From the NCBI RefSeq assembly GCF_013141695.1, contig NZ_WHNY01000076.1, positions 1 through 56,357 on the forward strand: a DNA stretch of 56,357 nt. Direction: 5' to 3'. The notes under the pieces were generated by a model that did no database searches, was not told the DNA's origin, and saw only the letters and a list, made by a program, of their open reading frames with translations. Source of the stretch: Paenibacillus plantarum. GTDB lineage: Bacteria > Bacillota > Bacilli > Paenibacillales > NBRC-103111. The position numbers were made by a program, and so were the translations under genes. Shown here one piece after another: positions 39,971 to 49,023 of the stretch (position 1 is its first letter; each line of letters begins with the position of its first letter).

Positions 39971-41866
39971 TTAACCTCTAGCCGCTATGACTCTATTGTA
40001 ATGTTCGAGATAAACAAGCAAGATCGAAATATCCGAAGGTGTAACCCCACTGATCCGAGATGCTTGACCAATCGAGATTGGACGGATTTTCGCGAGCTTC
40101 TGCTTCGCTTCTGTAGCAATCCCATGAATCTCACTGTACTCAATATCATCCGGAATTTTCTTCTTTTCCATTTTGCGCAAACGATCAACTTGATTACTTT
40201 GCTTTTCAATATAACCAGCATATTTCACTTGAATACCAACTTGCTCCTTCATATCTTCATCTAAGTCAAAAGGAGACATCGTCATTTGCTCAATATGTTT
40301 ATATTCAATCTCCGGACGACGCAGTAAGGAAATCGCTGGCACCGAATTCGTCAATTCCACACTTTCCAAACTTCGAAGCAATTCTTGAACATGAGGCTCA
40401 GGTTTCACCTTCACTTCAGATAAACGTTCAATTTCTTGCTCTACTAGCGATTTTTTGTTCAAAAATCTCGCATAGCGCTCTTCAGAAATCAATCCGATTT
40501 CATGACCAATTGGCGTCAAGCGAAGATCAGCATTGTCATGACGGAGCAACAAGCGATATTCTGCGCGTGAAGTTAGTAAGCGATAAGGCTCACTCGTTCC
40601 TTTAGTAACCAAATCATCAATCAGAACGCCGATATAGCCCTCCGATCGATCTATTACGATCGCTTCTTTCTCTTGCACTTTACGAGCAGCATTAATACCG
40701 GCCATAACACCCTGACCAGCAGCCTCTTCGTAGCCTGATGTTCCGTTAATTTGTCCAGCTGTGAAAAGTCCGCTAACTAACTTTGTCTCAAGCGATGGCT
40801 TCAATTGTGTAGGTACAACTGCATCGTATTCGATCGCATAGCCGGTACGCATCATTTCAACTTTTTCTAACCCCGGTATGGAACGTAAAATCCCCAACTG
40901 CACATCTTCCGGCATACTCGTAGAAAGACCTTGAACATAATACTCCGACGTACTGTGACCTTCTGGCTCTAGGAAGATTTGATGCTTTGCCTTATCAGCG
41001 AAACGAACAATTTTATCTTCGATAGAAGGACAATACCTCGGTCCCGTCCCTTCAATAGCACCAGAGAACATCGGAGCGCGATGAAGATTATCATTAATAA
41101 TTTGGTGAGTTTCTGCAGACGTATAAGTTAACCAGCAAGGCAATTGTTGATTATGATTAGAACCATACTTCGTTTCGAACGAGAAAAACTTCGGTTGCTC
41201 ATCGCCAGGCTGAATTTCTGTTTTGCTAAAATCAATCGTATCTCCATGAACGCGCGGTGGCGTTCCCGTTTTAAATCGAACCAAGTCAAAGCCTAGCTTA
41301 CGCAAGGACTCCGATAATTTAACCGAGGGTTGTTGATTATTAGGCCCGCTCTCGTACATCAGTTCGCCCATGATGACTTTACCGCGCAAATATGTCCCCG
41401 TGGTCAAAACGACAGATTTTGCATAATACTCAGCACCTGTCTTCGTAATCAGACCTTTACATACACCATTCTCCACGATAAGCTCTTCTGCCATTCCTTG
41501 ACGCAATGTCAAATTAGCCGTAGCTTCAATCGTTTCTTTCATTTTATGCTGATACGAAAATTTATCGGCTTGAGCGCGCAGCGCATGAACAGCTGGTCCC
41601 TTGCCTGTATTCAACATACGAAGTTGAATGTAAGTTTTATCAATATTGCGACCCATCTCACCGCCAAGCGCGTCAATCTCACGAACAACGTGTCCTTTCG
41701 CTGGACCACCGATGGATGGGTTACAAGGCATGAAAGCAACCATGTCCAAATTGATCGTTAATAGCAACGTATTACAACCCATGCGAGCTGATGCTAATGC
41801 TGCCTCGCAACCTGCATGTCCGGCACCGATAACGATAACGTCATAATCCCCTGCGTGATATCCCAT
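39971..41866 (-). CDS. mnmG: tRNA uridine-5-carboxymethylaminomethyl modification enzyme MnmG
   Basis: A 631-residue FAD protein that with MnmE makes cmnm5U34 in tRNAs reading split boxes. Seen: the dinucleotide motif VIVIGAGHAGCEAALASARM, CNPSIGGPAKGHVVREIDALGG, YCPSIEDKIVRFADK, and the C-terminal helical domain ending IGQASRISGVTPSDISILLVY. I start at 41866 with GGAGGGA upstream; the frame opens 33 bases earlier. Length is normal. It lies 46 bases after mnmE. Confidence 0.98.
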   Translation of the reverse strand: MGYHAGDYDVIVIGAGHAGCEAALASARMGCNTLLLTINLDMVAFMPCNPSIGGPAKGHVVREIDALGGEMGRNIDKTYIQLRMLNTGKGPAVHALRAQADKFSYQHKMKETIEATANLTLRQGMAEELIVENGVCKGLITKTGAEYYAKSVVLTTGTYLRGKVIMGELMYESGPNNQQPSVKLSESLRKLGFDLVRFKTGTPPRVHGDTIDFSKTEIQPGDEQPKFFSFETKYGSNHNQQLPCWLTYTSAETHQIINDNLHRAPMFSGAIEGTGPRYCPSIEDKIVRFADKAKHQIFLEPEGHSTSEYYVQGLSTSMPEDVQLGILRSIPGLEKVEMMRTGYAIEYDAVVPTQLKPSLETKLVSGLFTAGQINGTSGYEEAAGQGVMAGINAARKVQEKEAIVIDRSEGYIGVLIDDLVTKGTSEPYRLLTSRAEYRLLLRHDNADLRLTPIGHEIGLISEERYARFLNKKSLVEQEIERLSEVKVKPEPHVQELLRSLESVELTNSVPAISLLRRPEIEYKHIEQMTMSPFDLDEDMKEQVGIQVKYAGYIEKQSNQVDRLRKMEKKKIPDDIEYSEIHGIATEAKQKLAKIRPISIGQASRISGVTPSDISILLVYLEHYNRVIAARG

Positions 41867-41912
41867 TGAAACGTCCCTCCCTCTTTTATGAAAACGCAAA
41901 TGCTGTCGGTTT

Positions 41913-43289
41913 TCATTTTCCTAAGCAGAATTGTGTAAAAATTTGATCGATTAAGGACTCACCTACAGAATCTCCGATAATTTCCCCTAGCTGCTCCCAA
42001 GCAGCCCGAATATCAATTTGAATCATATCAATCGGCACATATTGCTCATTGGCATCCAACGCATCCTGCAAGGAACGCTTAGCCTGCTTCAACAAAGAAA
42101 TATGACGAACATTACTCACATATGTTAAATCACTGGATTCGAGCTTTCCTTCAAAGAAAATCGCCGCGATCGCTTTTTCCAAATCTTCAATACCTTTATT
42201 CTCAATCAGGGACAGTTCCACAATACGCTCTTGCGGGAAATAACTGAGTACCTGTTCCACATCTAATTTGCGATCCAAATCAATCTTATTTAGAATAACG
42301 ATCGTTTGTTTATCAGCTAACTGCTTCATCAACGCAATCTCGTCGAGTTGAAGCTCATCGTTACTATTCAGAACCAGTAAAATGAGGTCAGCCTCAGCTA
42401 AGGCAGTCTTAGAGCGTTCCACACCAATCTGTTCGACAATATCCGAAGTTTCACGAATACCAGCTGTATCAAGCAGCTTCAACGGGATACCGCCAATATT
42501 AACGAACTCCTCAATGACATCTCGCGTAGTTCCTGGAATATCCGTAACAATGGCCCGATTCTCTTGGGCTAATTCATTCAACAAGGAAGACTTCCCAACA
42601 TTAGGTTTGCCGACAATGGCCGTCTCAATGCCCTCGCGCAAAATTTTACCTTGTTCTGCGGTCACCAATAAACGATCAATATCTAACATGACCGTATCAC
42701 ACTTCGTCTTAATGAATGCATTTGTCATTTCCTCTACATCATGTTCCGGGTAATCAATATTCACCTCAACATGAGCCATTAACTCCACCAGAATATACCG
42801 TAAATGCTTAATCTGTTTGGATAAATTGCCTTCCACTTGCTTTAAAGCTACCTTGAAAGCTCGATCGGATTTAGCCCGAATTAAGTCTATAACCGCTTCT
42901 GCCTGCGTTAAGTCAATACGACCATTCAAGAAAGCTCGCTTTGTAAACTCACCAGGCTCAGCTAAGCGAACCCCTTGTACGAGTAGTAAATCAAGGACTT
43001 TCTTAACGGAGACAATCCCTCCGTGACAACTAATTTCGACAACATCCTCCATGGTGAAGGATCGCGGAGCTTTCATTAACGTAACTAGAACCTCCTCTAC
43101 CTTTTCGGCGGAAGCAGGTTCTATAATGAATCCATAATGTACCGTATGCGTGTCAGCAACAGATAATTTCGTTTTGGAGCGGAAAATACGTTCAACGTAT
43201 GTGACAGAATCCTCGCCGCTCACACGAATAACCGCTATCCCACCCTCACCAAGCGGTGTAGAAATAGCAGCAATCGTATCATTTAACAT
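41913..43289 (-). CDS. mnmE: tRNA modification GTPase MnmE
   Basis: A 458-residue GTPase that partners MnmG in cmnm5U34 synthesis. Seen: an N-terminal tetrahydrofolate-binding domain from DTIAAISTPLGEGGIAVIRVSG, a helical domain interrupted by the G domain with GKPNVGKSSLLNEL, DIPGTTRD, DTAGIR and NKIDLD, and the C-terminal FCLGK with the catalytic Cys. All motifs are intact. It is followed closely by mnmG. Confidence 0.98.
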   Translation of the reverse strand: MLNDTIAAISTPLGEGGIAVIRVSGEDSVTYVERIFRSKTKLSVADTHTVHYGFIIEPASAEKVEEVLVTLMKAPRSFTMEDVVEISCHGGIVSVKKVLDLLLVQGVRLAEPGEFTKRAFLNGRIDLTQAEAVIDLIRAKSDRAFKVALKQVEGNLSKQIKHLRYILVELMAHVEVNIDYPEHDVEEMTNAFIKTKCDTVMLDIDRLLVTAEQGKILREGIETAIVGKPNVGKSSLLNELAQENRAIVTDIPGTTRDVIEEFVNIGGIPLKLLDTAGIRETSDIVEQIGVERSKTALAEADLILLVLNSNDELQLDEIALMKQLADKQTIVILNKIDLDRKLDVEQVLSYFPQERIVELSLIENKGIEDLEKAIAAIFFEGKLESSDLTYVSNVRHISLLKQAKRSLQDALDANEQYVPIDMIQIDIRAAWEQLGEIIGDSVGESLIDQIFTQFCLGK

Positions 43290-43323
43290 AGTATTTGCAC
43301 CTCGAATTTACCTCATCTTAAAG

Positions 43324-43355
43324 AAAAAGCAATGACATATGAACCCAGTCATTGC
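43324..43355 (-). terminator. terminator after khpB
   Basis: On the minus strand GCAATGAC pairs perfectly with GTCATTGC across an 11-nt loop, followed by TTTTTC. It begins 8 bases past the khpB stop and lies before mnmE. Confidence 0.85.
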
Positions 43356-43363
43356 GATCTGTG

Positions 43364-43981
43364 TTATTTAACAGCGATGACAACCCGACGATTCGGTTCT
43401 TCGCCTTTACTGTACGTTTTGATAACTGGGTGCCCTTGTAATTCCGCATGAATGATTTTACGTTCTTGCGAATTCATTGGCTCCAAAATAACTTCTTTTT
43501 TCGACTTTATCACGCGATTAGCTAGTCTTAACGCCAGCTCTTCCAACGTTTTCTTCCGTCGATCACGGAAATTTTCCGCATCTAAGATGATACGGAAATG
43601 AGAATTCGCATATCGATTACCAACAATATTGACTAAATACTGAAGAGCATCCAGTGTTTGTCCTCTTTTTCCGATCAAAATACCTAATTCCGAGCCACTC
43701 ATGTTTAAGATATAGCCTTCACGATCTTTATGTGTATCTATGGTGATGGAAATTTGCATCGCTTCGAACATATCTTGTAAGAAAGCTATCGCTTCCTCAA
43801 GTGGATCGGGTATCAATTCGAGCTCAACCTTCGCAACTCTGGATCCAATAAACCCGAACAACCCTCGTGAGGGCTGTTCCAAAATATGAATTTGTACACG
43901 ATCCTCCGAAACTTGCCATTGATCTAGACCAGATTTAACTGCTAGTTCAATTGTCTTTCCAGTCACCACGATTTTCTTCAT
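43364..43981 (-). CDS. khpB: RNA-binding protein KhpB (Jag/EloR)
   Basis: A 205-residue RNA-binding protein with a Jag N-terminal domain (1-50, VTGKTIELAVKSGLDQWQV), a KH domain (about 75-150 with LIGKRGQTLDALQYLVN) and an R3H domain (about 152-205, ending SKGEEPNRRVVIAVK). With KhpA it controls cell elongation and division in streptococci. It overlaps yidC by four bases, the conserved spoIIIJ-jag pairing. Confidence 0.96.
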   Translation of the reverse strand: MKKIVVTGKTIELAVKSGLDQWQVSEDRVQIHILEQPSRGLFGFIGSRVAKVELELIPDPLEEAIAFLQDMFEAMQISITIDTHKDREGYILNMSGSELGILIGKRGQTLDALQYLVNIVGNRYANSHFRIILDAENFRDRRKKTLEELALRLANRVIKSKKEVILEPMNSQERKIIHAELQGHPVIKTYSKGEEPNRRVVIAVK

Positions 43982-44751
43982 TTCGACAGGCCACCCTTAT
44001 TATTTTGAGATCCAGGCTTTTTTTGTGAACCAGGAGCACCATAGATGAAATAAGACTGAACGATTGTGAAAATGTTACCGTAAATCCAGTAAAGCGGAAG
44101 TGCCGATGCAAAATTCATGGACATAACGAAAATCATGACCGGGAAAATGTACATTAAACTTTTCATTTGTTGATTCATCTGGGAAGACATAAACATTTGT
44201 TGAATGAACGTCGTAGCCGCGGCAATCAACGGTAAGATGTAAAGGTGATCCGGCTTACCAAGATTCAACCATAGGAACGTGTGCTCATGAATTTCTTGAT
44301 TACGCATAATCGCTTGATAAAGGGCGATTAGAATTGGCATTTGGACAATGATTGGAAAACAACCAGCCAACGGATTTACACCATTTTGTTGAAATAGTTT
44401 CATCGTTTCTTCTTGTTGCTTTTTCGCATCATCTTTATATTTCTCTTTAAGCTTTTTCATTTCAGGCTGCAGATCCTGCATCCGTTTGGAGCTTTTGTAT
44501 TGCTTAAGCGTAAGCGGCAAAATAATCAATCGAATAATCAGTGTAACAACCAAGATGGATAATCCATATTGACCCCATAGATGATCGGCGAACCAGTCAA
44601 GCGTTTTTGAAAGCGGGTACGTAAAGTACTTAGTGAAAAAATTAGCCGTGTTCGGGTCGATTGGCGCTGATGCTGCACTTGACGGGCTACATCCGGACAA
44701 AAGTAAAATCACCGAAGACAGTGCTACTAGCATATAAATTCGACGAGTCAA
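43978..44751 (-). CDS. yidC: membrane protein insertase YidC (SpoIIIJ-like)
   Basis: A 257-residue insertase that helps membrane proteins into the lipid bilayer; in Bacillus, SpoIIIJ is also needed for forespore sigma-G activity. Seen: a lipoprotein signal peptide with LLSGCSPS (Cys20), five hydrophobic segments, the conserved positive residue in WGQYGLSILVVTLIIRLIILP (Arg), the coiled LQPEMKKLKEKYKDDAKKQQE loop, and the basic tail. Spacing is 71 bases from rnpA and a four-base overlap with khpB. Confidence 0.97.
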   Translation of the reverse strand: MTRRIYMLVALSSVILLLSGCSPSSAASAPIDPNTANFFTKYFTYPLSKTLDWFADHLWGQYGLSILVVTLIIRLIILPLTLKQYKSSKRMQDLQPEMKKLKEKYKDDAKKQQEETMKLFQQNGVNPLAGCFPIIVQMPILIALYQAIMRNQEIHEHTFLWLNLGKPDHLYILPLIAAATTFIQQMFMSSQMNQQMKSLMYIFPVMIFVMSMNFASALPLYWIYGNIFTIVQSYFIYGAPGSQKKPGSQNNKGGLSK

Positions 44752-44822
44752 AATGAGATCCTCCTAAATGTCTTTTCCAAGATAAACTATAACACATCTT
44801 CAGTCCGCAAGGAAATATTGCG

Positions 44823-45188
44823 TCACTTTTTTGTCGCGTCATTTTTTTTATATAAAGAAGCTTTACGAATGACATGCCAGATACTCTTCTCCATGTCTGC
44901 GTAAGCCATATCAACAACAGGTTTTCTAGCCAGCAGAATGTAATCATATTGAGGCGTCATGTTTTCTTTTTTCAACCGAATAATTTCTTTCATCATTCGT
45001 CTCAAACGATTACGTACAACGGCATTTCCAATTTTCTTGGAAACCGATACACCGAAACGAAAATCTTCTGCTTTCGGCTGCGGCAAATAGTATAGAACGA
45101 ACTGCTGATTGGCCATCGATTTCCCATAGCGATACACCTTACTAAAGTCTTCCCTTTTTGCTAACCGATATTGTTTCTCCACACCCAT
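44823..45188 (-). CDS. rnpA: ribonuclease P protein component
   Basis: A 121-residue RNase P protein subunit, which helps the RNA bind pre-tRNA 5' leaders. Seen: VEKQYRLAKREDFSKVYRYG, the RNR motif region GNAVVRNRLRRMMKEIIR with conserved Arg/Asn residues, and ILLARKPVVDMAYADMEKSI. I start at the ATG (45188), five bases after GGAG; a GTG six bases upstream overlaps that site. It follows rpmH, the near-universal order. Confidence 0.97.
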   Translation of the reverse strand: MGVEKQYRLAKREDFSKVYRYGKSMANQQFVLYYLPQPKAEDFRFGVSVSKKIGNAVVRNRLRRMMKEIIRLKKENMTPQYDYILLARKPVVDMAYADMEKSIWHVIRKASLYKKNDATKK

Positions 45189-45287
45189 GTACACTCCAGA
45201 CAGATCACATTCATTAGTTGAAAGAACACTACATATCTAATCTAGTTTTAACAAAACCAGCTCGATGTAAACCGAACAACAAAATGC

Positions 45288-45313
45288 AAAAAAAAAAGCC
45301 CCTTTCGGAGCCT
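45288..45313 (-). terminator. terminator-like hairpin after rpmH
   Basis: On the minus strand AGGCTCC-GAAA-GGGGCTT, a stem with one T-G pair and a GNRA-like tetraloop, followed by a run of nine or more T. It lies in the rpmH-rnpA gap and may partly uncouple their expression. Confidence 0.8.
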
Positions 45314-45317
45314 CTTC

Positions 45318-45452
45318 TTACGCGCTTAGAACTTTTCTTCCTTTAAGACGACGAGCTTGTAGAACTTTACGACCGTTCTTCGTGCTCATTCTTTTACGGA
45401 AACCATGGTTCTTCTTACGCTTTCTCGTATTCGGGTTAAATGTTGGACCCAT
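45318..45452 (-). CDS. rpmH: 50S ribosomal protein L34
   Basis: A 44-residue protein, read directly from the minus strand: it begins MGPTFNPNTRKRKKNHGF, continues with RKRMSTKNGRKVLQARR and ends GRKVLSA. Very basic, as L34 should be, and of exactly the usual length. It is the first gene left of the origin and has its own sigma-A promoter at 45509-45537. A GGGAGGTG ribosome-binding site precedes the ATG. Confidence 0.98.
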   Translation of the reverse strand: MGPTFNPNTRKRKKNHGFRKRMSTKNGRKVLQARRLKGRKVLSA

Positions 45453-45508
45453 CTATAGCACCTCCCTACCTGGCTGAGGATATCCATCCTACAAAATTTC
45501 TACTACTC

Positions 45509-45537
45509 ATTAAATCATTTTCACAGAAGAAAGTCAA
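45509..45537 (-). promoter_or_regulatory. sigma-A promoter of rpmH
   Basis: On the minus strand a perfect -35-like TTGACT (45537-45532), 17 bp, TTTAAT (45514-45509). About 50 bases of leader precede the rpmH start. Confidence 0.7.
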
Positions 45538-45600
45538 CCTACCCAAGTGTGCAGTATTTGGCTGGCGGAATCTCCCCAGAACGACAAAAAGAATAAGCTG

Positions 45601-46016
45601 TGCATAAAGTTTTGACGAGAAAGAACAAACTTTGTCGAAAATCAACAGAATATCAACAATATCTTGTGTTGTGAACAATTTCTACCCACAAGTTGTTGTT
45701 ATTGTGGATAATACGAAACAATCCGTTGATTAACAAGGTATCTTTTGTTAAGATAGTAATGTTTCTGCTGTGGATATACACCACTAATCCTCCGAGTTAT
45801 CAACACCCTGTGGATAATAATGTGCACAAACTTCCCTCTACAAGAATAAGTCATTTCTGCGGATCCTTAGTAATGTGGATAAAACCGACAAAAGTCATCC
45901 TTTTTTGACCCCACCAGACACTCGATTCTTTTAGACGATATTTGGGCACACTACATGCTAACTACCAATTCTTCGAGATTCCAACGTGAGTTGTTTGTTT
46001 TCACGTTTTATCCATA
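45601..46016. promoter_or_regulatory. oriC: oriC upstream DnaA-box cluster
   Basis: DnaA boxes (TTATCCACA or reverse TGTGGATAA): perfect copies at 45703-45711, 45809-45817 and 45874-45882; one-mismatch copies at 45601-45609, 45769-45777, 45797-45805 and 46008-46016. Most are in the reverse orientation. The region is AT-rich and lies between rpmH and dnaA, like the B. subtilis incA/incB half of the origin. Autoregulation of dnaA is expected. Confidence 0.95.
45726..45754 (+). promoter_or_regulatory. candidate dnaA promoter
   Basis: TTGATT (45726-45731), 17 bp, TAAGAT (45749-45754). DnaA boxes lie on both sides, and a start near 45761 would give a leader of about 317 nt, similar to the long dnaA leaders of Bacillus. 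Confidence 0.5.
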
Positions 46017-46077
46017 AATCATAACCAAGTTTCCCCTGGCCTATGCCACATGTTTGATTCAAAAGGAGTGAAGTACT

Positions 46078-47445
46078 GTGGAAGGCCATTCTACGGACCT
46101 TTGGCAACAAATTTTAACGATTATTCAAACAAAGCTCAGTAAACCTAGTTTCGACACCTGGCTCAAATCAACGAAGGCTACTGTATTCAACGATTCAACA
46201 GTCATCATTTGCGCACCTAATAATTTTGCGCAGGAGTGGCTTGAGAGTAGATATACGAAGCTCATCGAAGGAACGATCTACGATTTTACGGGAAAGCATG
46301 TATCCGTTAAATTCATCATCGAAACCGAAGATCAGAAGTCACAGTCGATGCAGGCCATTCAACCTGTTGTGATTCCCCCCAAAGGTCCAGCCATTGTTGC
46401 TGGTGAAGAAAACTTTACAAGTATGATGAACGCTAGGTACACATTTGATACCTTCGTTATCGGATCTGGCAATCGTTTTGCTCACGCTGCTTCCCTCGCC
46501 GTAGCTGAAGCGCCGGCCAAAGCGTATAATCCCCTCTTTTTATATGGGGGTGTTGGACTAGGTAAAACTCATCTCATGCATGCGATCGGACATTATGTAC
46601 TCGAACATAACCCTGGCTCTCGGGTTCTATATATATCCTCCGAAAAGTTTACGAATGAATTTATCAATGCAGTCCGTGATAACCGCGGGGAAGGCTTTCG
46701 TAACAAGTATCGAACCATTGATGTACTGCTCATCGATGATATTCAATTCCTTGCTGGGAAAGAAGGAACACAGGAAGAGTTTTTCCATACATTTAACGCG
46801 CTTCATGAGGAAGGAAAACAAATTATTATCTCAAGTGACCGCCCACCTAAAGAAATTCCAACCCTGGAAGATCGGTTACGCTCACGATTTGAATGGGGAC
46901 TTATCACAGATATTCAACCACCAGATCTAGAAACACGTATCGCCATTTTACGCAAAAAGGCGAAAGCCGAGAATCTAGAGATTCCAAATGAGGCCATGAT
47001 CTATATCGCGAACCAAATTGATACGAATATCCGAGAACTGGAGGGTGCGTTAATACGCGTTGTCGCGTACTCGTCCCTTATTAATCAAGATATTAGCGTT
47101 CATTTAACGGCTGAAGCGTTGAAGGATATCATCCCATCCAACCGACCAAGAGTCATTACGATACAGGATATTCAAGCGCGAGTTGGAGAATTCTATGGTT
47201 TAAAGCTCGAGGATTTCAAAGCGCGTAAACGAACAAAAGCCGTAGCTTTCCCAAGGCAAGTAGCCATGTACCTTGCACGGGAGCTTACAGACTTCTCATT
47301 GCCGAAAATCGGAGATAATTTTGGGGGTCGTGATCATACGACCGTCATACATGCGCATGAAAAAATTGTGCAGCAGCTCAAAGTGGATCAAGAATTATAT
47401 AAGATTGTCCATAACTTAACGGAACGCATCAAAAACCCCTCTTAA
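46078..47445 (+). CDS. dnaA: chromosomal replication initiator DnaA
   Basis: A 455-residue AAA+ initiator that opens the origin. Domains: I (1-80, helicase loading; DLWQQILTIIQTKLSKPSFDTWL), short linker II, III AAA+ with Walker A GGVGLGKTHLMHAIG, Walker B LLIDDIQFLAG, and sensor motifs LRSRFEWGLI; IV with the DNA-binding signature GDNFGGRDHTTVIHA. Initiation is a GTG at 46078 with AAAGGAGTG upstream. All initiator motifs are intact and length is normal. Confidence 0.99.
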   Translation: MEGHSTDLWQQILTIIQTKLSKPSFDTWLKSTKATVFNDSTVIICAPNNFAQEWLESRYTKLIEGTIYDFTGKHVSVKFIIETEDQKSQSMQAIQPVVIPPKGPAIVAGEENFTSMMNARYTFDTFVIGSGNRFAHAASLAVAEAPAKAYNPLFLYGGVGLGKTHLMHAIGHYVLEHNPGSRVLYISSEKFTNEFINAVRDNRGEGFRNKYRTIDVLLIDDIQFLAGKEGTQEEFFHTFNALHEEGKQIIISSDRPPKEIPTLEDRLRSRFEWGLITDIQPPDLETRIAILRKKAKAENLEIPNEAMIYIANQIDTNIRELEGALIRVVAYSSLINQDISVHLTAEALKDIIPSNRPRVITIQDIQARVGEFYGLKLEDFKARKRTKAVAFPRQVAMYLARELTDFSLPKIGDNFGGRDHTTVIHAHEKIVQQLKVDQELYKIVHNLTERIKNPS

Positions 47446-47487
47446 TAACATCACTTTTTCCATAAGCCTATGCACAATCTATTCACA

Positions 47488-47595
47488 TGTGGATAGGCTT
47501 GCTCTATCTCAGGTTCATCCACATATCCACATATCCAGAGCCCCTACTGCTATTACTAATAAAGAATGTTATTATATAATGATTATGCTAACGCA
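47488..47595 (+). promoter_or_regulatory. oriC: oriC unwinding region between dnaA and dnaN
   Basis: DnaA-box-like sites: 47488-47496 (reverse, one mismatch), 47515-47523 and 47523-47531 (forward, one mismatch each), 47531-47539 (two mismatches), the last three at an 8-bp step. They are followed by a short GC-rich GAGCCCC and then CTACTGCTATTACTA (47544-47558), whose complement reads as 3'-GAT-GAC-GAT-AAT-GAT, a DnaA-trio pattern. The AT-rich stretch to 47595 is the likely duplex-unwinding element. Confidence 0.85.
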
Positions 47596-47625
47596 CCGTA
47601 AAAAAAGAACTGCAGGAGTGAAGTC

Positions 47626-48768
47626 ATGAAATTAACTATCCTAAAAGACCATTTAATCGAATCCATTGGTCACGTTTCCAAAGCCATATCCTCTCGAACA
47701 ACGATACCCATTCTTACAGGGATCAAAATAGATGCAACCTTAAGCGGTGTTACGCTAACAGCTAGTGATACCGACATTTCAATTCAAAGCTTTACAGCAA
47801 GTGAAAACAGCACAATTAAAATTATTGAACTAATCCAAGCTGGGAGTGTTGTACTTCCCGCTAAATTTTTCGTTGAAATCATTCGTAAGCTGCCAGCACA
47901 ACTAATCGAAATTGAAGTAAAAGCCAACTTCCAAACGATTATTCGTTCAGGTTCTTCTGAAATTCAAATCATGGGCTTAGATCCAGATGAGTATCCACTG
48001 CTTCCTGAAATCGAAGAAAGCAAAATGCTTCGCCTTCCAAGTGATTTGCTTAAAACAATGATTAAACAAACGTCCTATGCGGTATCAACCAATGAATCCA
48101 CGCCTATTCTTACAGGAGTTCTTTGGAACATTACAGGTGATAAGTTGAAATTTATCGCATGCGATCGTCATCGCTTGGCAAGTAGAGAAGTCACCGTTGA
48201 TAATGAGCAAGCGCAAAACCTGCCGAATATCGTTATTTCAGGACGTACACTGAATGAGTTAAGCAAAATTTTGCCTGATCAAAACACCCTTATAGATATA
48301 GTTATTGCGGACAACCAAGTTTTATTCAAAATTCAAAACATTTTATTTTATTCGCGTATTTTAGATGGCACATACCCAGATACGTCTAAGCTGATTCCGC
48401 AATCCTTTCAAACGGAAATGGTTGTTCCAACGAAAGAATTGGCAGAAGCGATCGATCGTGCCTACCTTCTCTCCAAAGAAGACAAAACGAATATTGTTAA
48501 AATGATGATGCTTGAAGACAAAACCATCGAAATCTCATCCAGCTCCTCCGAGCTAGGTAAAGTAACCGAACAAATTGCCCTGCAGCATATTGTTGGTGAT
48601 TTACTTAAGATTTCGTTTAACTCCAAATATATGTTGGATGCGCTCAAAGTACTTGATTCCGAGTTTATTCAAATTGGATTTACGGGAGCTATGCAGCCCA
48701 TCATCATGAAACCACAAGATTCCACAAATATTCTTCAGCTGATTTTGCCATACCGAACAACGAATTAA
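47626..48768 (+). CDS. dnaN: DNA polymerase III beta sliding clamp
   Basis: A 380-residue clamp, three similar domains of about 120 residues each. Seen: MKLTILKDHLIESIGHVSKA, RTTIPILTGIKIDA, LLKTMIKQTSYAVSTNESTPILTGVLW, and the conserved C-terminal peptide-binding end TNILQLILPYRT. A CAGGAGTG ribosome-binding site precedes the ATG. It follows dnaA across the unwinding region. Confidence 0.98.
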   Translation: MKLTILKDHLIESIGHVSKAISSRTTIPILTGIKIDATLSGVTLTASDTDISIQSFTASENSTIKIIELIQAGSVVLPAKFFVEIIRKLPAQLIEIEVKANFQTIIRSGSSEIQIMGLDPDEYPLLPEIEESKMLRLPSDLLKTMIKQTSYAVSTNESTPILTGVLWNITGDKLKFIACDRHRLASREVTVDNEQAQNLPNIVISGRTLNELSKILPDQNTLIDIVIADNQVLFKIQNILFYSRILDGTYPDTSKLIPQSFQTEMVVPTKELAEAIDRAYLLSKEDKTNIVKMMMLEDKTIEISSSSSELGKVTEQIALQHIVGDLLKISFNSKYMLDALKVLDSEFIQIGFTGAMQPIIMKPQDSTNILQLILPYRTTN

Positions 48769-48780
48769 GGGAGCGCTCGT

Positions 48781-48996
48781 ATGAAACAAATAGTTATCAA
48801 CACTGCATATATTACACTTGGGCAGTTTTTAAAGTTATCGGACTGCATATCCACAGGTGGACAAGCTAAATTTTTCGTTGTGGAAACCAAAATCGAAGTA
48901 AACGGGCAAGCTGAAAATCGTAGAGGACGGAAACTTGTGCCGCAAGATATTGTAAAGGTGGAAGGTTTCGGTCAATTCGAGGTCATTAGCTCCTGA
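48781..48996 (+). CDS. yaaA: S4-domain RNA-binding protein YaaA (RlbA)
   Basis: A 71-residue protein with a single S4-type RNA-binding domain, found between dnaN and recF in Bacillales. Seen: ITLGQFLKLSDCISTGGQAKFFV and NGQAENRRGRKLVPQDIV, the S4 pattern. B. subtilis YaaA (RlbA) is linked to 50S subunit assembly. It starts 12 bases after dnaN and ends 27 bases before recF. Confidence 0.93.
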   Translation: MKQIVINTAYITLGQFLKLSDCISTGGQAKFFVVETKIEVNGQAENRRGRKLVPQDIVKVEGFGQFEVISS

Positions 48997-49023
48997 TCGG
49001 ATTAACCAGGAGGATGATCGGCT

